Assembly: GCA_025782575.1 (NCBI GenBank)
Contig: JALGYY010000035.1
Span: 1-64,000 of the forward strand
Source: a bacterium
GTDB lineage: Bacteria > Orphanbacterota > Orphanbacteria > Orphanbacterales > Orphanbacteraceae
DNA: 64,000 nucleotides
Direction of reading: 5' to 3'
The notes beneath the pieces were generated by a model. That model worked only from the letters and a program-made list of their open reading frames with translations. It did not search any database and was not told the DNA's origin. Shown piece by piece: positions 1 to 8,393 of the stretch. The position numbers and the translations under genes were made by a program. How positions within the stretch are numbered: the first letter of the stretch is position 1; each line of letters starts with the position of its first letter.

Positions 1-171
1 CGGCTCTGACGCCTCCGGAGTCAACCCGCGAACATTGGCTCCAATGAGCCCACTCTGCCACCATAATGATGGCATGAGCTTACGATCGCGAGCCGGTCGT
101 TCCATACACACTGAAACAAATACCTCCCCCCGTTTCCTGATCCTCCACATCCCCTGCAAAATATGAACCAC
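1..171 (-). CDS. possible partial divergent gene cut by the left edge
   Basis: On the minus strand a frame stays open for 57 codons from a GTG at 171 to the window edge. An AAGGAG sequence at 176-181 precedes it, only 4 bases from the GTG. Internal ATG codons at about 150 and 105 are alternative starts. I do not recognise the short peptide. An open frame of this length can occur by chance at this GC content, so it is reported only because it would explain the otherwise empty left end and would be divergent from the flagellar island. Confidence 0.25.
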   Translation of the reverse strand, partial: MVHILQGMWRIRKRGEVFVSVCMERPARDRKLMPSLWWQSGLIGANVRGLTPEASEP

Positions 172-186
172 CTAACTCCTTATAAA

Positions 187-199
187 TTGTAAGTTACAA
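187..199. promoter_or_regulatory. 13-bp palindrome, operator-like
   Basis: TTGTAA-G-TTACAA is a perfect inverted repeat in an AT-rich stretch (about 160-300) that stands out from the GC-rich surroundings. It lies between the possible divergent gene at the left edge and the first gene of the island, where an operator would be expected. No regulator for it is visible in the window. Confidence 0.3.
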
Positions 200-359
200 G
201 TGTGTTCTCAAGTAATTTCTAGATAACCCTGTTCAAAATATTGGCAAATAAAAGGCTCAAGTGGTTCCGTTGAATTGCGATTAGCTTATTAGGGATGGTG
301 TCTTGGAGAATCGCAGCTACCGGTCCACGCCATGGGGCAGGACACCGGAGGGTATGACA

Positions 360-1373
360 ATGGACGGCATCACGATTCCAAAAGCGGATACGGCGGCCAC
401 CCTGATCCGGACCGCAATCAGCGGCCAGTCGCAGGCGAGTCGACCTGATCGAGATGATGAGGTCGCCCGGTCGGCCGAATCCGTCAGATACGCTCAAAAA
501 GAAGCGGTCAAGGTAACCATCACCGAGACCGGTCGTACGATCGCGGACGAGCAGTCGGCCCCGTTCCAGGAGGACTCGGCCATGAATAACTCCCCATCTA
601 GAGAGGAGGACCTGATCGATCACCGCGGCCTTGCAAGGGACGGTACGCTGACAGAGGAGAGAAACAGTAGCAATCAGGCTCGAGTATCAGATATGGAGAG
701 GATCGATCGACGGGTCCGTTCAACGGAGCAGGCCAAGTTCGTCGCTCTCGGCCCCCACTCGAGGGGGGGGGTTACATTCGAATATGAACAGGGACCTAAT
801 GGTCAGCAATACGCTGTGGATGGCAAAGTGCCGATCAATTCATCCCCCTCCACTACTCCGGAGCAGACCATACGAAAAGCGGATACGATCAGACGGGCGG
901 CCATGAACTACGGCAAGCTATCCAAGAATGACCGGAAACAGGCGGCTATCGCCGAGCAGCTGGCGCACGAGGCACGTGCCCAGATGGCCCGCATGGCGAC
1001 GGCCGGAGTGGGGGAGGGTGCGATCGCCCCCGAACTGACCCCAGACCCGGGCGAAGAGGAAGTTAATCCATATACTCCCCGATCAGTGGAGATCAACCTG
1101 ATTGGAGCTCCCAGCGCAGGCGCAATCGAGCCCGATGCCGAATCCATCCCTGAATCGGTCGGACTCCCCGCTACGCCTGGCCCGATCGACACGGTAAGGC
1201 CACAAGGAGAAGTAGCGAAACCCGAATCGGCAGGTATGGAGAAGGCCGTGAATCTGGACGAGAACCCCCCTCTCGACGATACACTCGACTCCCATCCTGA
1301 GGGTGAAATCGGAAACGAATCCGGACCGATGGGAGGGAAAAGAGGAGATAGCTCCCTCAATCTATTTGCCTGA
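360..1373 (+). CDS. SprA-type metalloprotease-like protein, catalytic motif lost
   Basis: A 337-residue protein whose middle part (about residues 115-220) matches the SprA-related putative metalloprotease family (CJM1_0395 type): a conserved ALGP segment, a YEQGPNGxxYAVDGKVPI block, and a TPEQTIRKAxxIRRAAM block. Where the family has HExxH, this protein reads TEQAK at residues 122-126, so both zinc-binding His are replaced. A full paralog with intact HEQAH lies at 50073-50663 (minus), at the far end of the flagellar island. The C-terminal third is acidic and proline-rich with no domain I recognise. ATG at 360 is preferred because GGAGGG (347-352) sits 7 bases upstream; ATG at 354 would be too close, and a TTG at 303 is also in frame. 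A run of nine G lies at 763-771. Probably a non-catalytic paralog, function unknown. Confidence 0.7.
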   Translation: MDGITIPKADTAATLIRTAISGQSQASRPDRDDEVARSAESVRYAQKEAVKVTITETGRTIADEQSAPFQEDSAMNNSPSREEDLIDHRGLARDGTLTEERNSSNQARVSDMERIDRRVRSTEQAKFVALGPHSRGGVTFEYEQGPNGQQYAVDGKVPINSSPSTTPEQTIRKADTIRRAAMNYGKLSKNDRKQAAIAEQLAHEARAQMARMATAGVGEGAIAPELTPDPGEEEVNPYTPRSVEINLIGAPSAGAIEPDAESIPESVGLPATPGPIDTVRPQGEVAKPESAGMEKAVNLDENPPLDDTLDSHPEGEIGNESGPMGGKRGDSSLNLFA

Positions 1374-1704
1374 TCCGGCGCAAGACCAATCTCTATTGTG
1401 AAGACCGCTAGTGACAGGCGGCGGGAATCGGAAGCGATCCCGCCGCCTCTGCATGATATCCCCGATTTCCCTGCATGAGAACACCACCGCAATAGGCACG
1501 ACAGGGGTAGAAAATTCCCCTGGACCGAGGGCATTCCCCCCCGTTTTCCCCAATTCCGTCAGAACAGGAAACTTTTTCTAAAGGTTTTCCCCTATTCACC
1601 GAAAAGAGGAAGGATTGCGGATTCACGTTTCCCCTCATGGGGAAACCACCAACCTCGACAGCGACAGGTCATTGCCGGTCTCTAGAAAGGGAAAAGAAAT
1701 CCCC
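1374..1704. other. intergenic gap before the kinase gene
   Basis: This 331-base gap holds a strong hairpin near its start (1416-1448, listed separately) and a pyrimidine-rich stretch at about 1520-1600. I see no clear sigma-70 or sigma-54 promoter with correct spacing, although the kinase/activator pair should have one here. An in-frame TTG at 1615 would extend the kinase into this gap, but the ATG at 1705 looks better. Confidence 0.5.
1416..1448 (+). terminator. strong hairpin after the SprA-like gene
   Basis: An 11-bp perfect outer stem (1416-1426 with 1438-1448, GC-rich) continues into a 3-bp inner stem past one bulged A at 1427, closing on a GAAG tetraloop. It starts 43 bases after the stop codon. 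There is no T tract, so it may be a Rho-dependent or RNA-stabilising structure rather than a classical intrinsic terminator. Confidence 0.5.
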
Positions 1705-2967
1705 ATGGGTACTCCTTCCAGGCCTTCCACCGAGAGTCATGATGATACCGGCGACACGATCGGATTCACTCTCGGCCAATTTCGCCAGAGTGTGACCGCA
1801 CTGGAAGAATCGTGCGCCATCCTGGAAAAGAGGAGCAGCCGCCTCGACTGGGCTCTTCGGGATGCAAACGAGGACCTTCGGCGGAGCCTGCGTGATCGTG
1901 ACCGTCTCGCTTCCCGGCTCGACAGCATTCTCAGATGCCTCCAGGTAGGGGTAATCGCGGTAGATCTTGATGGCATCATCATCGAGTTCAATGAGTCCGC
2001 AGCTGAAATCAGCGGCAGGACTCGTCAGGAGGTGATCGGCAGGCCCTATTCGGAGATAGTCGGGCTTGCCGGGCCGACCAGGCAGGGTCCCCTCTTTACA
2101 CTCGAGACGGGAACCGCCATACGAAATGAAGAGAGGACCATCGGCACTCCCTCTAGTGACAGGCTTCCCGTCGGCTACAGCACCTCCCTGATCGAGTCGA
2201 AGGAAGGGTGGCCTCTCGGAGCTGTCGAAGTTCTCACCGATCTTTCCGACACGAGAGCGATTACTGAGGAACTCTCCCGCGTCCGGACGACAGCCGCGCT
2301 CGCGGATCTCGCCGTCGAAATGGCTACACAGATCAGGAATCCCCTTTCCGGCGTGAGCGGTTTTTCAGATCTGCTGCTCCATGACATGCAGGAGGATGAT
2401 CCACGACGGGAGCTCGCAAAGAAGATCAACCAGGGAGTTCACGCCGTGGAGAGTGTGGTCACCCGCCTTCTCGACGGAACGGGCGACTACACTCCGTCAC
2501 CCCGCGCGGAGGATCTCCCCCGACTCATTGAAAAGTTACTCGACCGGTTCGAATCATCCAGTCGGAACGAGCCATCCATCAGGATCCACCGTGATTTCGG
2601 TATCGGACCGCTCATGGTCAAAATGATTCCTGACCAGTTGAGTGAAGCGTTTCGCCAGCTTCTCTTGAACGGTGTCGAAGCGATGCCGAACGGGGGCGAC
2701 CTGACCGTGAGAATTGAACGGGTGCCGGCAGATGGGAATGCCCGTCCGATGGTGAACGTTCTTATCAGCGATGTCGGCATGGGGATGACCGACGATGTTG
2801 CGGGAAAGGCACTCTCCCCGTTCTTTACAAGCAAAGTCAATCGACCTGGACTCGGACTGACGACAACCGAGCGCATTGTGACGGGCCACGGAGGAGAGCT
2901 CCACCTGTCTCGAAGGGCCGAAGGTGGCACGACGGCACGTGTACAACTTCCCAGGGAACTGGCATGA
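1705..2967 (+). CDS. PAS sensor histidine kinase, FlrB/AtoS-like, phospho-acceptor His missing
   Basis: A cytoplasmic kinase of 420 residues with no membrane segment. An N-terminal coiled coil (about 20-75) is followed by a PAS domain (about 75-190), a HisKA-like helix (about 190-260) and a HATPase domain (about 280-420). The ATPase parts look intact: an N-box LLLNGVEAM, a DVGMGM box, an FFTSK segment and a GLGL lid. The H-box reads EMATQIRNPL where the family has (A)HEIRNPL, so Thr208 (ACA at 2326-2328) replaces the phospho-accepting His. The frame is clean on both sides, so a frameshift does not explain it. The stop overlaps the activator start in ATGA (2964-2967), so the two are translationally coupled. 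The role is inferred from the family: a flagellar two-component kinase. ATG at 1705 is chosen over TTG at 1615. Confidence 0.85.
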   Translation: MGTPSRPSTESHDDTGDTIGFTLGQFRQSVTALEESCAILEKRSSRLDWALRDANEDLRRSLRDRDRLASRLDSILRCLQVGVIAVDLDGIIIEFNESAAEISGRTRQEVIGRPYSEIVGLAGPTRQGPLFTLETGTAIRNEERTIGTPSSDRLPVGYSTSLIESKEGWPLGAVEVLTDLSDTRAITEELSRVRTTAALADLAVEMATQIRNPLSGVSGFSDLLLHDMQEDDPRRELAKKINQGVHAVESVVTRLLDGTGDYTPSPRAEDLPRLIEKLLDRFESSSRNEPSIRIHRDFGIGPLMVKMIPDQLSEAFRQLLLNGVEAMPNGGDLTVRIERVPADGNARPMVNVLISDVGMGMTDDVAGKALSPFFTSKVNRPGLGLTTTERIVTGHGGELHLSRRAEGGTTARVQLPRELA

Positions 2968-4532
2968 AGCGCCGAAGCACGATCAAAGCGCTCATCTTTG
3001 ATGAGGAAGTGCTGATGAGGGAGTTCCTGGAAGAGCTTCTCTCTCGTAAAGGGCATGGCGTACATCAGGTGGATCGCCCGGCAGACGTAGTCGCCGCGCT
3101 CCACTCCGAACGATTCGACGTCGTATTCATGAGTGCATCCGGAGGAAAGGGAGACAGGCTCGACCTTCTCCGGCGGATTCGAGAAATCGATTCTGCGATC
3201 GGCGTTGTCGTGACGACTGCTGTCGCCCGGCTGGAAGACGCCGTAGAAGCGATGCGACTTGGTGCCTGCGACTATCTGACCAAGCCGGTTACGGCGGAAT
3301 CGATAGACGAAGTCCTCGGTCGCATTTCCGGTGGCCCGGTCGAGCCGGCCTCCGGCCTGTCTGATAAGTCGAAAGAGAGGCTTCTCATCGGAGAGAGCCC
3401 ACCCATGCAGGAACTGGATTCGCTGATCCGTCTTGCGGCATCGACGGATGCCACTGTTCTCGTATCCGGCGAGACCGGAACGGGGAAAGAGCTGATCGCG
3501 CGGGCCATTCATGTCCGAAGCACCAGACGGCACGAGCCTTTTGTACGGTTGAACTGTGCCGCCCTTCCCGAAGCGCTCTATGAGAGTGAACTCTTCGGGC
3601 ATGACCGGGGCGCGTTTACCGGTGCGATTCAGCAGCGAAAGGGGCGGTTCGAGCTCGCTCACCGCGGCACACTGCTCATGGATGAGATTTCCGAAGTGGG
3701 GCTCGGCGTTCAGGCCAAACTGCTCAGAGTGCTGCAGGAAAAAGAATTCGAAAGGGTGGGGGGAACAAAGACGATTCAGGTGGATACCCGCGTCATCGCG
3801 ACGACCAACCGCGATCTCGCCTGTGAGATCCGCGAAGGGCGTTTTCGGTCCGACCTCTACTACAGATTAAGCGTGTTTCCCATCGCCGTCCCCCCCTTGA
3901 GGGAGCGCCGCGATGACATCCCCATGCTGGCAGAGCACTTCATTCGCCTGCAGTCCGGACGACGTGGCCAGGCGCCGAAAGTGATCGCCCCGTCTGCGAT
4001 GGAAATCATGCAGTCTCATGATTGGCCCGGTAACGTACGCCAGCTCGAGAACTGCCTGGAACGGGCGGATCTCATTGCATCCGGCTCGATGATCGGACCG
4101 GAACACCTCGGCGCGATCGCCGGCCCGGAATTAGTTCGTCCCCTGGCTCCGATTCCGCAGGAACGATATGTCGCCCCCTCACTTCGCGATATGGAAACCG
4201 ATCTTCTTCTGCGCACGCTTGACGAGTTCCAGGGAAATCGAACCGAAGCGGCCCGACGTCTCGGAATCACGACGCGTACATTGCGCAACAAGCTTCATCG
4301 GATCGGCATGATGGACTATCTGAAACCTGACGGACGGCAGAGGAAAGATCTTCCCGGTGATGGGAAAGAAGAATCCCACTCCCGGAATCAGACTCCGGTC
4401 TCAATAACCGATACGAATCTCCCTAGCCTTTGCAGCGACAAGGGGATCGGGATACCGGAATCGAATGGTCCGGAATTTGCGGGGACCTCCGGTCAAGGGG
4501 AAAACCGAAGAATCTCAGAGGGGAGACATTAA
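2964..4532 (+). CDS. NtrC/FlrC-type sigma-54 activator with Ser in place of the receiver Asp
   Basis: A 522-residue response regulator: receiver (1-120), AAA+ sigma-54 activation domain (about 140-380), Fis-type helix-turn-helix (about 415-450), and a polar tail of about 70 residues. The AAA+ domain has Walker A GETGTGKE, the GAFTGA loop that contacts sigma-54, Walker B LLMDEI and the YYRLSVF/PLRER arginine-finger region, so it should be active. In the receiver the acidic pair (Asp13-Glu14) and the TKP Lys remain, but the phospho-accepting Asp is Ser57 (AGT at 3132-3134) in FDVVFMSAS. Together with the His-less kinase this removes both known phosphotransfer residues. It most likely activates the sigma-54 promoters before flgB and flgF. 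The 3' end carries the predicted flgB promoter inside its coding sequence. Confidence 0.92.
   Translation: MKRRSTIKALIFDEEVLMREFLEELLSRKGHGVHQVDRPADVVAALHSERFDVVFMSASGGKGDRLDLLRRIREIDSAIGVVVTTAVARLEDAVEAMRLGACDYLTKPVTAESIDEVLGRISGGPVEPASGLSDKSKERLLIGESPPMQELDSLIRLAASTDATVLVSGETGTGKELIARAIHVRSTRRHEPFVRLNCAALPEALYESELFGHDRGAFTGAIQQRKGRFELAHRGTLLMDEISEVGLGVQAKLLRVLQEKEFERVGGTKTIQVDTRVIATTNRDLACEIREGRFRSDLYYRLSVFPIAVPPLRERRDDIPMLAEHFIRLQSGRRGQAPKVIAPSAMEIMQSHDWPGNVRQLENCLERADLIASGSMIGPEHLGAIAGPELVRPLAPIPQERYVAPSLRDMETDLLLRTLDEFQGNRTEAARRLGITTRTLRNKLHRIGMMDYLKPDGRQRKDLPGDGKEESHSRNQTPVSITDTNLPSLCSDKGIGIPESNGPEFAGTSGQGENRRISEGRH
4466..4481 (+). promoter_or_regulatory. sigma-54-type promoter for the flgB operon
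   Basis: TGGTCCGGAATTTGCG has GG at -24 and GC at -12 with the exact 10-base spacing and a TTTGC core. The expected start of transcription is near 4492, leaving a leader of about 42 bases with a GAGGGGAG ribosome binding site before flgB. It lies inside the end of the activator gene. Confidence 0.6.
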
Positions 4533-4533
4533 C

Positions 4534-4932
4534 ATGTCAGACGGTCGCCTCTTTGCCGGAACGAGTATTCCGGCGCTCAAAAAGATCATGGATCTTGGGG
4601 CAGCGAGACAGAGAGCCCGCGCAGGCAACCTGGCGAACGCCGCAGTCGAGGGTTACGAACGCCGAGATGCCCGATTCGCCGACGAAATGAATCGGGCCGG
4701 TCGCAAGAGGGTCAAGATGGCCCACACCCATCCGGGGCATATGGGATCGCCGAAGACCGCAGGTGTAGAAATCGCGGTCAAAGTCGAACCCGGCCTCGAT
4801 GGCACGACAAAGGTCGACATGGAAGAGGAGCTCGTCTCACTGGCGGCGAATCAATTGAAATTCAATCTTGCTGCACGCCTGGCCAATCTTCGGATCATGG
4901 GTCTCCGGGCGAGTATTCAGGGTAGATCGTAG
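4534..4932 (+). CDS. flgB: flagellar basal-body rod protein FlgB
   Basis: 132 residues, the usual length for FlgB, the proximal rod subunit exported through the flagellar type III gate. The N-terminal rod motif is divergent: an ARAGNLANAAVEGY segment (about residues 29-42) matches the NIANxxTPGY pattern of rod proteins. The C-terminal half (VEPGLDGTTKVDMEEELVSL, then AANQLKFNLAARLANLRIMG) is typical for the family. GAGGGGAG at 4518-4525 sets the ATG at 4534; a longer in-frame start at 4465 has no ribosome binding site. First gene of a long operon running to flhA, 11 bases before flgC. Confidence 0.93.
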   Translation: MSDGRLFAGTSIPALKKIMDLGAARQRARAGNLANAAVEGYERRDARFADEMNRAGRKRVKMAHTHPGHMGSPKTAGVEIAVKVEPGLDGTTKVDMEEELVSLAANQLKFNLAARLANLRIMGLRASIQGRS

Positions 4933-4943
4933 GGAGTGAATCG

Positions 4944-5441
4944 ATGAGTTCGGACCTCTTTGGAGCAATGTCCATCAGCGCGTCAGGAATGAGCGCACAG
5001 AGATTACGGATGGAAGCGATCGCGAAGAATCTGGCCAATGCCGATGCCACACGGTCGGCGGACGGCGAGGTCTATCAGAGGAAGCGAGTCTCGATCACGG
5101 CGTCAGAAGCGGGACAGAACGATCCCGGCCGCCGGCACTCGAGCCGTATCACCCTTACCCGAACTGCGCCGGGGCACATTCCGGCGGCGGGTCTTCGGCA
5201 AGCTCCGGAGAAGTCCCTTCCTGTGGTTACAGCAAAGGAAGTGACCAGCGAATCGGATGCTTTCATCTACGTCTACGAGCCCCATCACCCTGACGCGGAC
5301 GAGAAGGGTTATATCAAAATGCCCGACATCGACACGATGACGGAGATGGTCGACATGGTGGCGGCCACACGGGCCTACGAAGCCAATCTGGCGGCAATGA
5401 AGGCCTATCAGAACATGGTGAACAAGTCCCTCGACATCTGA
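4944..5441 (+). CDS. flgC: flagellar basal-body rod protein FlgC
   Basis: 165 residues, somewhat longer than the common 135-150. The N-terminus (FGAMSISASGMSAQRLRMEAIAKNLANADA) and the C-terminus (GYIKMPDIDTMTEMVDMVAA, then TRAYEANLAAMKAYQNMVNKSLDI) are diagnostic for this proximal rod protein. The N- and C-terminal helices form the coiled coil shared by axial proteins. It is placed between flgB and fliE as in most flagellar operons, with short intergenic spacing. Confidence 0.96.
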   Translation: MSSDLFGAMSISASGMSAQRLRMEAIAKNLANADATRSADGEVYQRKRVSITASEAGQNDPGRRHSSRITLTRTAPGHIPAAGLRQAPEKSLPVVTAKEVTSESDAFIYVYEPHHPDADEKGYIKMPDIDTMTEMVDMVAATRAYEANLAAMKAYQNMVNKSLDI

Positions 5442-5461
5442 GTCGAGCAGGAGAGGTTTCG

Positions 5462-5782
5462 ATGACTTTCGATCTGTCCCGATCCATTCCGATACCCCAG
5501 GGGATCCCGGGGACCGGCATACAGGGAGTGAATCCCCTTCGGCCGGGAAAGAACGATGGGGGTCCCAGCTTCGCAGAAACGCTCAAAGGTTATCTGAATG
5601 ACGTGAGTCGCCTCGAACAGGAAGCGGACAAGCAGGTGCAGGGCATTCTGGAAGGGAAAGCAGTCGATCCCCACGAAGTGATGCTCGCCGTGCAGGAGGC
5701 CAATCTGGCGCTCGACCTGCTGATTGAGATACGAAACAAGCTGATGGAAGCATACAGGGAAATCCAGAGAACCCCCGTTTAG
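5462..5782 (+). CDS. fliE: flagellar hook-basal body complex protein FliE
   Basis: 106 residues. FliE joins the MS-ring to the proximal rod. The second half (FAETLKGYLNDVSRLEQEAD, then the VDPHEVMLAVQEANLALDLL segment and the NKLMEAYREIQRTPV ending) is the conserved FliE domain. The preceding GGAG is 6-9 bases from the ATG. It lies directly before fliF, its structural partner. Confidence 0.96.
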   Translation: MTFDLSRSIPIPQGIPGTGIQGVNPLRPGKNDGGPSFAETLKGYLNDVSRLEQEADKQVQGILEGKAVDPHEVMLAVQEANLALDLLIEIRNKLMEAYREIQRTPV

Positions 5783-5815
5783 AAACGGTAGCGGCTCCTG
5801 GAGGAGGAAGAGCAC

Positions 5816-7381
5816 GTGGCGGAAGCAGTGAAGAATCTGGTGGCTCGCTTCGGCGTCCAGTGGAAGGGGCTCGGTCCCGGACAACGTTTTCTGGCGGTCT
5901 CCCTCGTGGTCGGCGCCGTACTTACCATTGCCGTTTCCGTTTTAGTCACCCGTCACGTGACCTACGCCATTTTATATGCCGGGCTCGAGTCTACCGAGGC
6001 GAGCGAAGTGGTAGACAAACTGCGTGAGACCAAGACACCGTTCCGACTGAAAGATTCCGGACGCACGATTCTGGTTCCCGAAGCAGAAGTCTATTCGATC
6101 AGACTTCAGATGGCCGGAGAAGGGGGCCCCGGATCAGGAGGCACGGGTTACGAGATTTTCGACGAGAGCAGCTTCGGTATGACTAATTTCATGCAGAAAG
6201 TTAACTACCGGCGGGCGCTCGAAGGAGAACTGACCCGCACCATCCGTCAAATGGATGAAGTGATCTCCGCACGGGTCCATCTCGTAATCCCGGAGAGAAC
6301 GCTATTCGCTGACGACCTGGCCCAGACATCCGCGTCGGTCATGATTCGCGTCAAACCGAGTGTGCGACTTTCCCGCAAACAGGTCGAAGGGATTGCGAGG
6401 CTCGTTTCGGGAAGCGTTCAAGGGCTGGAACCGGCGAACGTCAACATCCTGGATTATTACGGAAACCTGCTCACTGCGGGCGACTCCGAGCTGAGCCTCG
6501 ACGGATCGGGCACGGGGCGATTCGAAGTGGAATCAAACCTGGAGCGAGCGCTCGAACGGAAAGCTCAAACCCTCCTTGACCGCGTAGTCGGCCCGGGGAA
6601 CGCGATCGTTCGCGTGAACGCGGTGCTCGATTTTCAACGCGTTGAGCGGGACTCCGAGACATACGACCCGGACAACGCCTCCGTTCGGAGCGAAGAGGTG
6701 AGCGAAGAATCCGGCTCGGAGCGCGGAGAGTTCAGGAACTCCGTTACCAACTACGAATTGAACCGGACAGTAGAGAAGCTGACCAAGACCCCCGGCGACG
6801 TGATCAAGCTGAGTGTGGCTGTAACTGTGGGAGGCCACTATGTGATGCCCGAAGGAGCCGAGGGCGAGGGAAAAGACGTGGGACCCCAGTGGGTTCCTCG
6901 AGATGTCGCTGAACTCGAGGAGCTGGCGGCCCTCGTCAGAAATGCCGTCGGTTTCGACCAGGAACGGGGCGACCAGTTTCATATCGCCTGTGTCCCGCTC
7001 GACCGGGAGCACCTGATGACAGAGAGAGCCGATCTTGCCAAGGCGGAACGAAATCTCATGATCAGGGAGATCGTCGAGAAACTGCTCTGGCTCATTGGTG
7101 CAATCGTCTTCTTCGTCATCATGCGCCGGATCATCGGTTCCATTGCACGGGTGATGTCCGAGGCGGTCCCGCCACCGGTCGCGGCAACGGAAGCAATGCC
7201 CGCCGCTCAGTCAGCAATTGCTCCGGGCAGGTCGGGAGCAGCGCCCGCAGGCGGTGGTGAAGTGGGTCGGGTTGAACAGGAAATCGGTTCGGTCTCCGCT
7301 CGGATATCCGAGCTCGCGACGGAACGGCCGGGCGAATCGGCAGGCGTGCTTCGTAGCATGATCACGGAGGATGACGCCTAG
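5816..7381 (+). CDS. fliF: flagellar MS-ring protein FliF
   Basis: 521 residues forming the inner-membrane MS-ring. An N-terminal membrane helix (about 24-46) is followed by the ring-building motifs (YAGLESTEASEVVDKL, NFMQKVNYRRALEGELTRTI, RVHLVIPERTLF), a periplasmic region, a second membrane helix (about 423-442, LLWLIGAIVFFVIMRRIIG) and a cytoplasmic tail that should bind FliG. The start is GTG with GGAGGAGG about 8 bases upstream. The C-terminal tail is alanine- and glycine-rich before the FliG-binding end. It ends inside a possible early start of fliG. Confidence 0.96.
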   Translation: MAEAVKNLVARFGVQWKGLGPGQRFLAVSLVVGAVLTIAVSVLVTRHVTYAILYAGLESTEASEVVDKLRETKTPFRLKDSGRTILVPEAEVYSIRLQMAGEGGPGSGGTGYEIFDESSFGMTNFMQKVNYRRALEGELTRTIRQMDEVISARVHLVIPERTLFADDLAQTSASVMIRVKPSVRLSRKQVEGIARLVSGSVQGLEPANVNILDYYGNLLTAGDSELSLDGSGTGRFEVESNLERALERKAQTLLDRVVGPGNAIVRVNAVLDFQRVERDSETYDPDNASVRSEEVSEESGSERGEFRNSVTNYELNRTVEKLTKTPGDVIKLSVAVTVGGHYVMPEGAEGEGKDVGPQWVPRDVAELEELAALVRNAVGFDQERGDQFHIACVPLDREHLMTERADLAKAERNLMIREIVEKLLWLIGAIVFFVIMRRIIGSIARVMSEAVPPPVAATEAMPAAQSAIAPGRSGAAPAGGGEVGRVEQEIGSVSARISELATERPGESAGVLRSMITEDDA

Positions 7382-7382
7382 C

Positions 7383-8393
7383 ATGGCTGAATTGACGGCC
7401 ACGGAAATGACGGCCCGACAGAAAGCGGCCGTCGTGGTACTCAGCCTAGGAGCAGGGGCCGACACGATTTTGAGAGAGCTTGGAGGGAGCGAAGTGGAGC
7501 TCCTGGCCGAACAGATTCTTCAGCTCGGTGACGTACCGGAAGAGGTAAGAGACGAAGTGCTTACGGAATTCCAAAACAGATTGTCGGCCACGCAGGCGCC
7601 GACCAGCGGACCGTTGGAACGGGCGGCTGAAGTGTTGGAAGTCAGCCTTGGAAAAGCCGCGGGTGACGAGGCGCTGAAGCGCATGGAATGGCGGGCCAAT
7701 CAGGATCTCATCCGTTTCGCGAAGAAGGACCCGGCCAAGATGGCTGAACTCGTTGCCGTAGAACATCCGCAGACGATCGCTTTTCTCATGACCCAGATCG
7801 ATGCCGAGCTTTCCGGACGGGTCATCTCGGAGATGGACGAAGAGATCAGGCCCGAAATCGCCTGGAGGATCGCCAACATGTCGGAAATCGCACCTCACAC
7901 CGCCGGGGCTGTGCATCGGGCGTTGGGCCCGATGGTCAAGCCGGAAGAGGCTGGTGTGGTGGTGGAGCGTCTCGAGCAGGTGGGGGGCGAAAAGAAGGTC
8001 GCCGACCTTCTGAACATGGTGACTGTGGAGATGCAGCGGGATGTGTTCGAGAGCATGGAATCCAAAGATTCCGACCAGGTCATGCGCATCCGAAAGCTGA
8101 TGTTCGTCTTTCGCGATCTTCTGCTGCTCGACGATCGGGGCATGCAGAGAGTCCTCAAAGAGGTGGATCAGAAAGATCTGAGTCTCGCTCTCTATGGGGC
8201 GGACGAAGATGTGAAGGATAAGTTCTTCCGGAATATGTCCTCCCGTGCGGCCGAAACGATCAGGGATGAGATGGAATTCATGGCCCAGGTCAAGAAAGAG
8301 GATGTGGAAGCGGCTCGCGATCGGATTATCGAGTCAGTAAGAACGCTCGAAGAGCAGGGTGAAGTCGTTGTCAACCGGGGAGGGGAAGAGTAG
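7383..8393 (+). CDS. fliG: flagellar motor switch protein FliG
   Basis: 336 residues, normal length. FliG links the MS-ring to FliM and meets the stator. The N-terminal MTARQKAAVVVLSLGAG, the middle EHPQTIAFLMTQIDAE motif and the C-terminal torque helix region (VFRDLLLLDDRGMQRVLKEV, then DVKDKFFRNMSSRAAETI) are all present, with the charged residues typical of the torque helix. ATG at 7383 is taken as start; an ATG at 7371 that overlaps fliF lies immediately after GGAGG and is too close to it. Confidence 0.96.
   Translation: MAELTATEMTARQKAAVVVLSLGAGADTILRELGGSEVELLAEQILQLGDVPEEVRDEVLTEFQNRLSATQAPTSGPLERAAEVLEVSLGKAAGDEALKRMEWRANQDLIRFAKKDPAKMAELVAVEHPQTIAFLMTQIDAELSGRVISEMDEEIRPEIAWRIANMSEIAPHTAGAVHRALGPMVKPEEAGVVVERLEQVGGEKKVADLLNMVTVEMQRDVFESMESKDSDQVMRIRKLMFVFRDLLLLDDRGMQRVLKEVDQKDLSLALYGADEDVKDKFFRNMSSRAAETIRDEMEFMAQVKKEDVEAARDRIIESVRTLEEQGEVVVNRGGEE

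Noticed and set aside
2310-2340. Frameshift or sequencing error as the cause of the missing kinase His
   Set aside because: The reading frame continues cleanly through EMATQIRNPL and all following kinase boxes, so only a substitution fits.
2487-3662. 391-codon open frame on the minus strand over the kinase and activator
   Set aside because: It is antisense to two well-supported genes with diagnostic motifs and has no family match or ribosome binding site.
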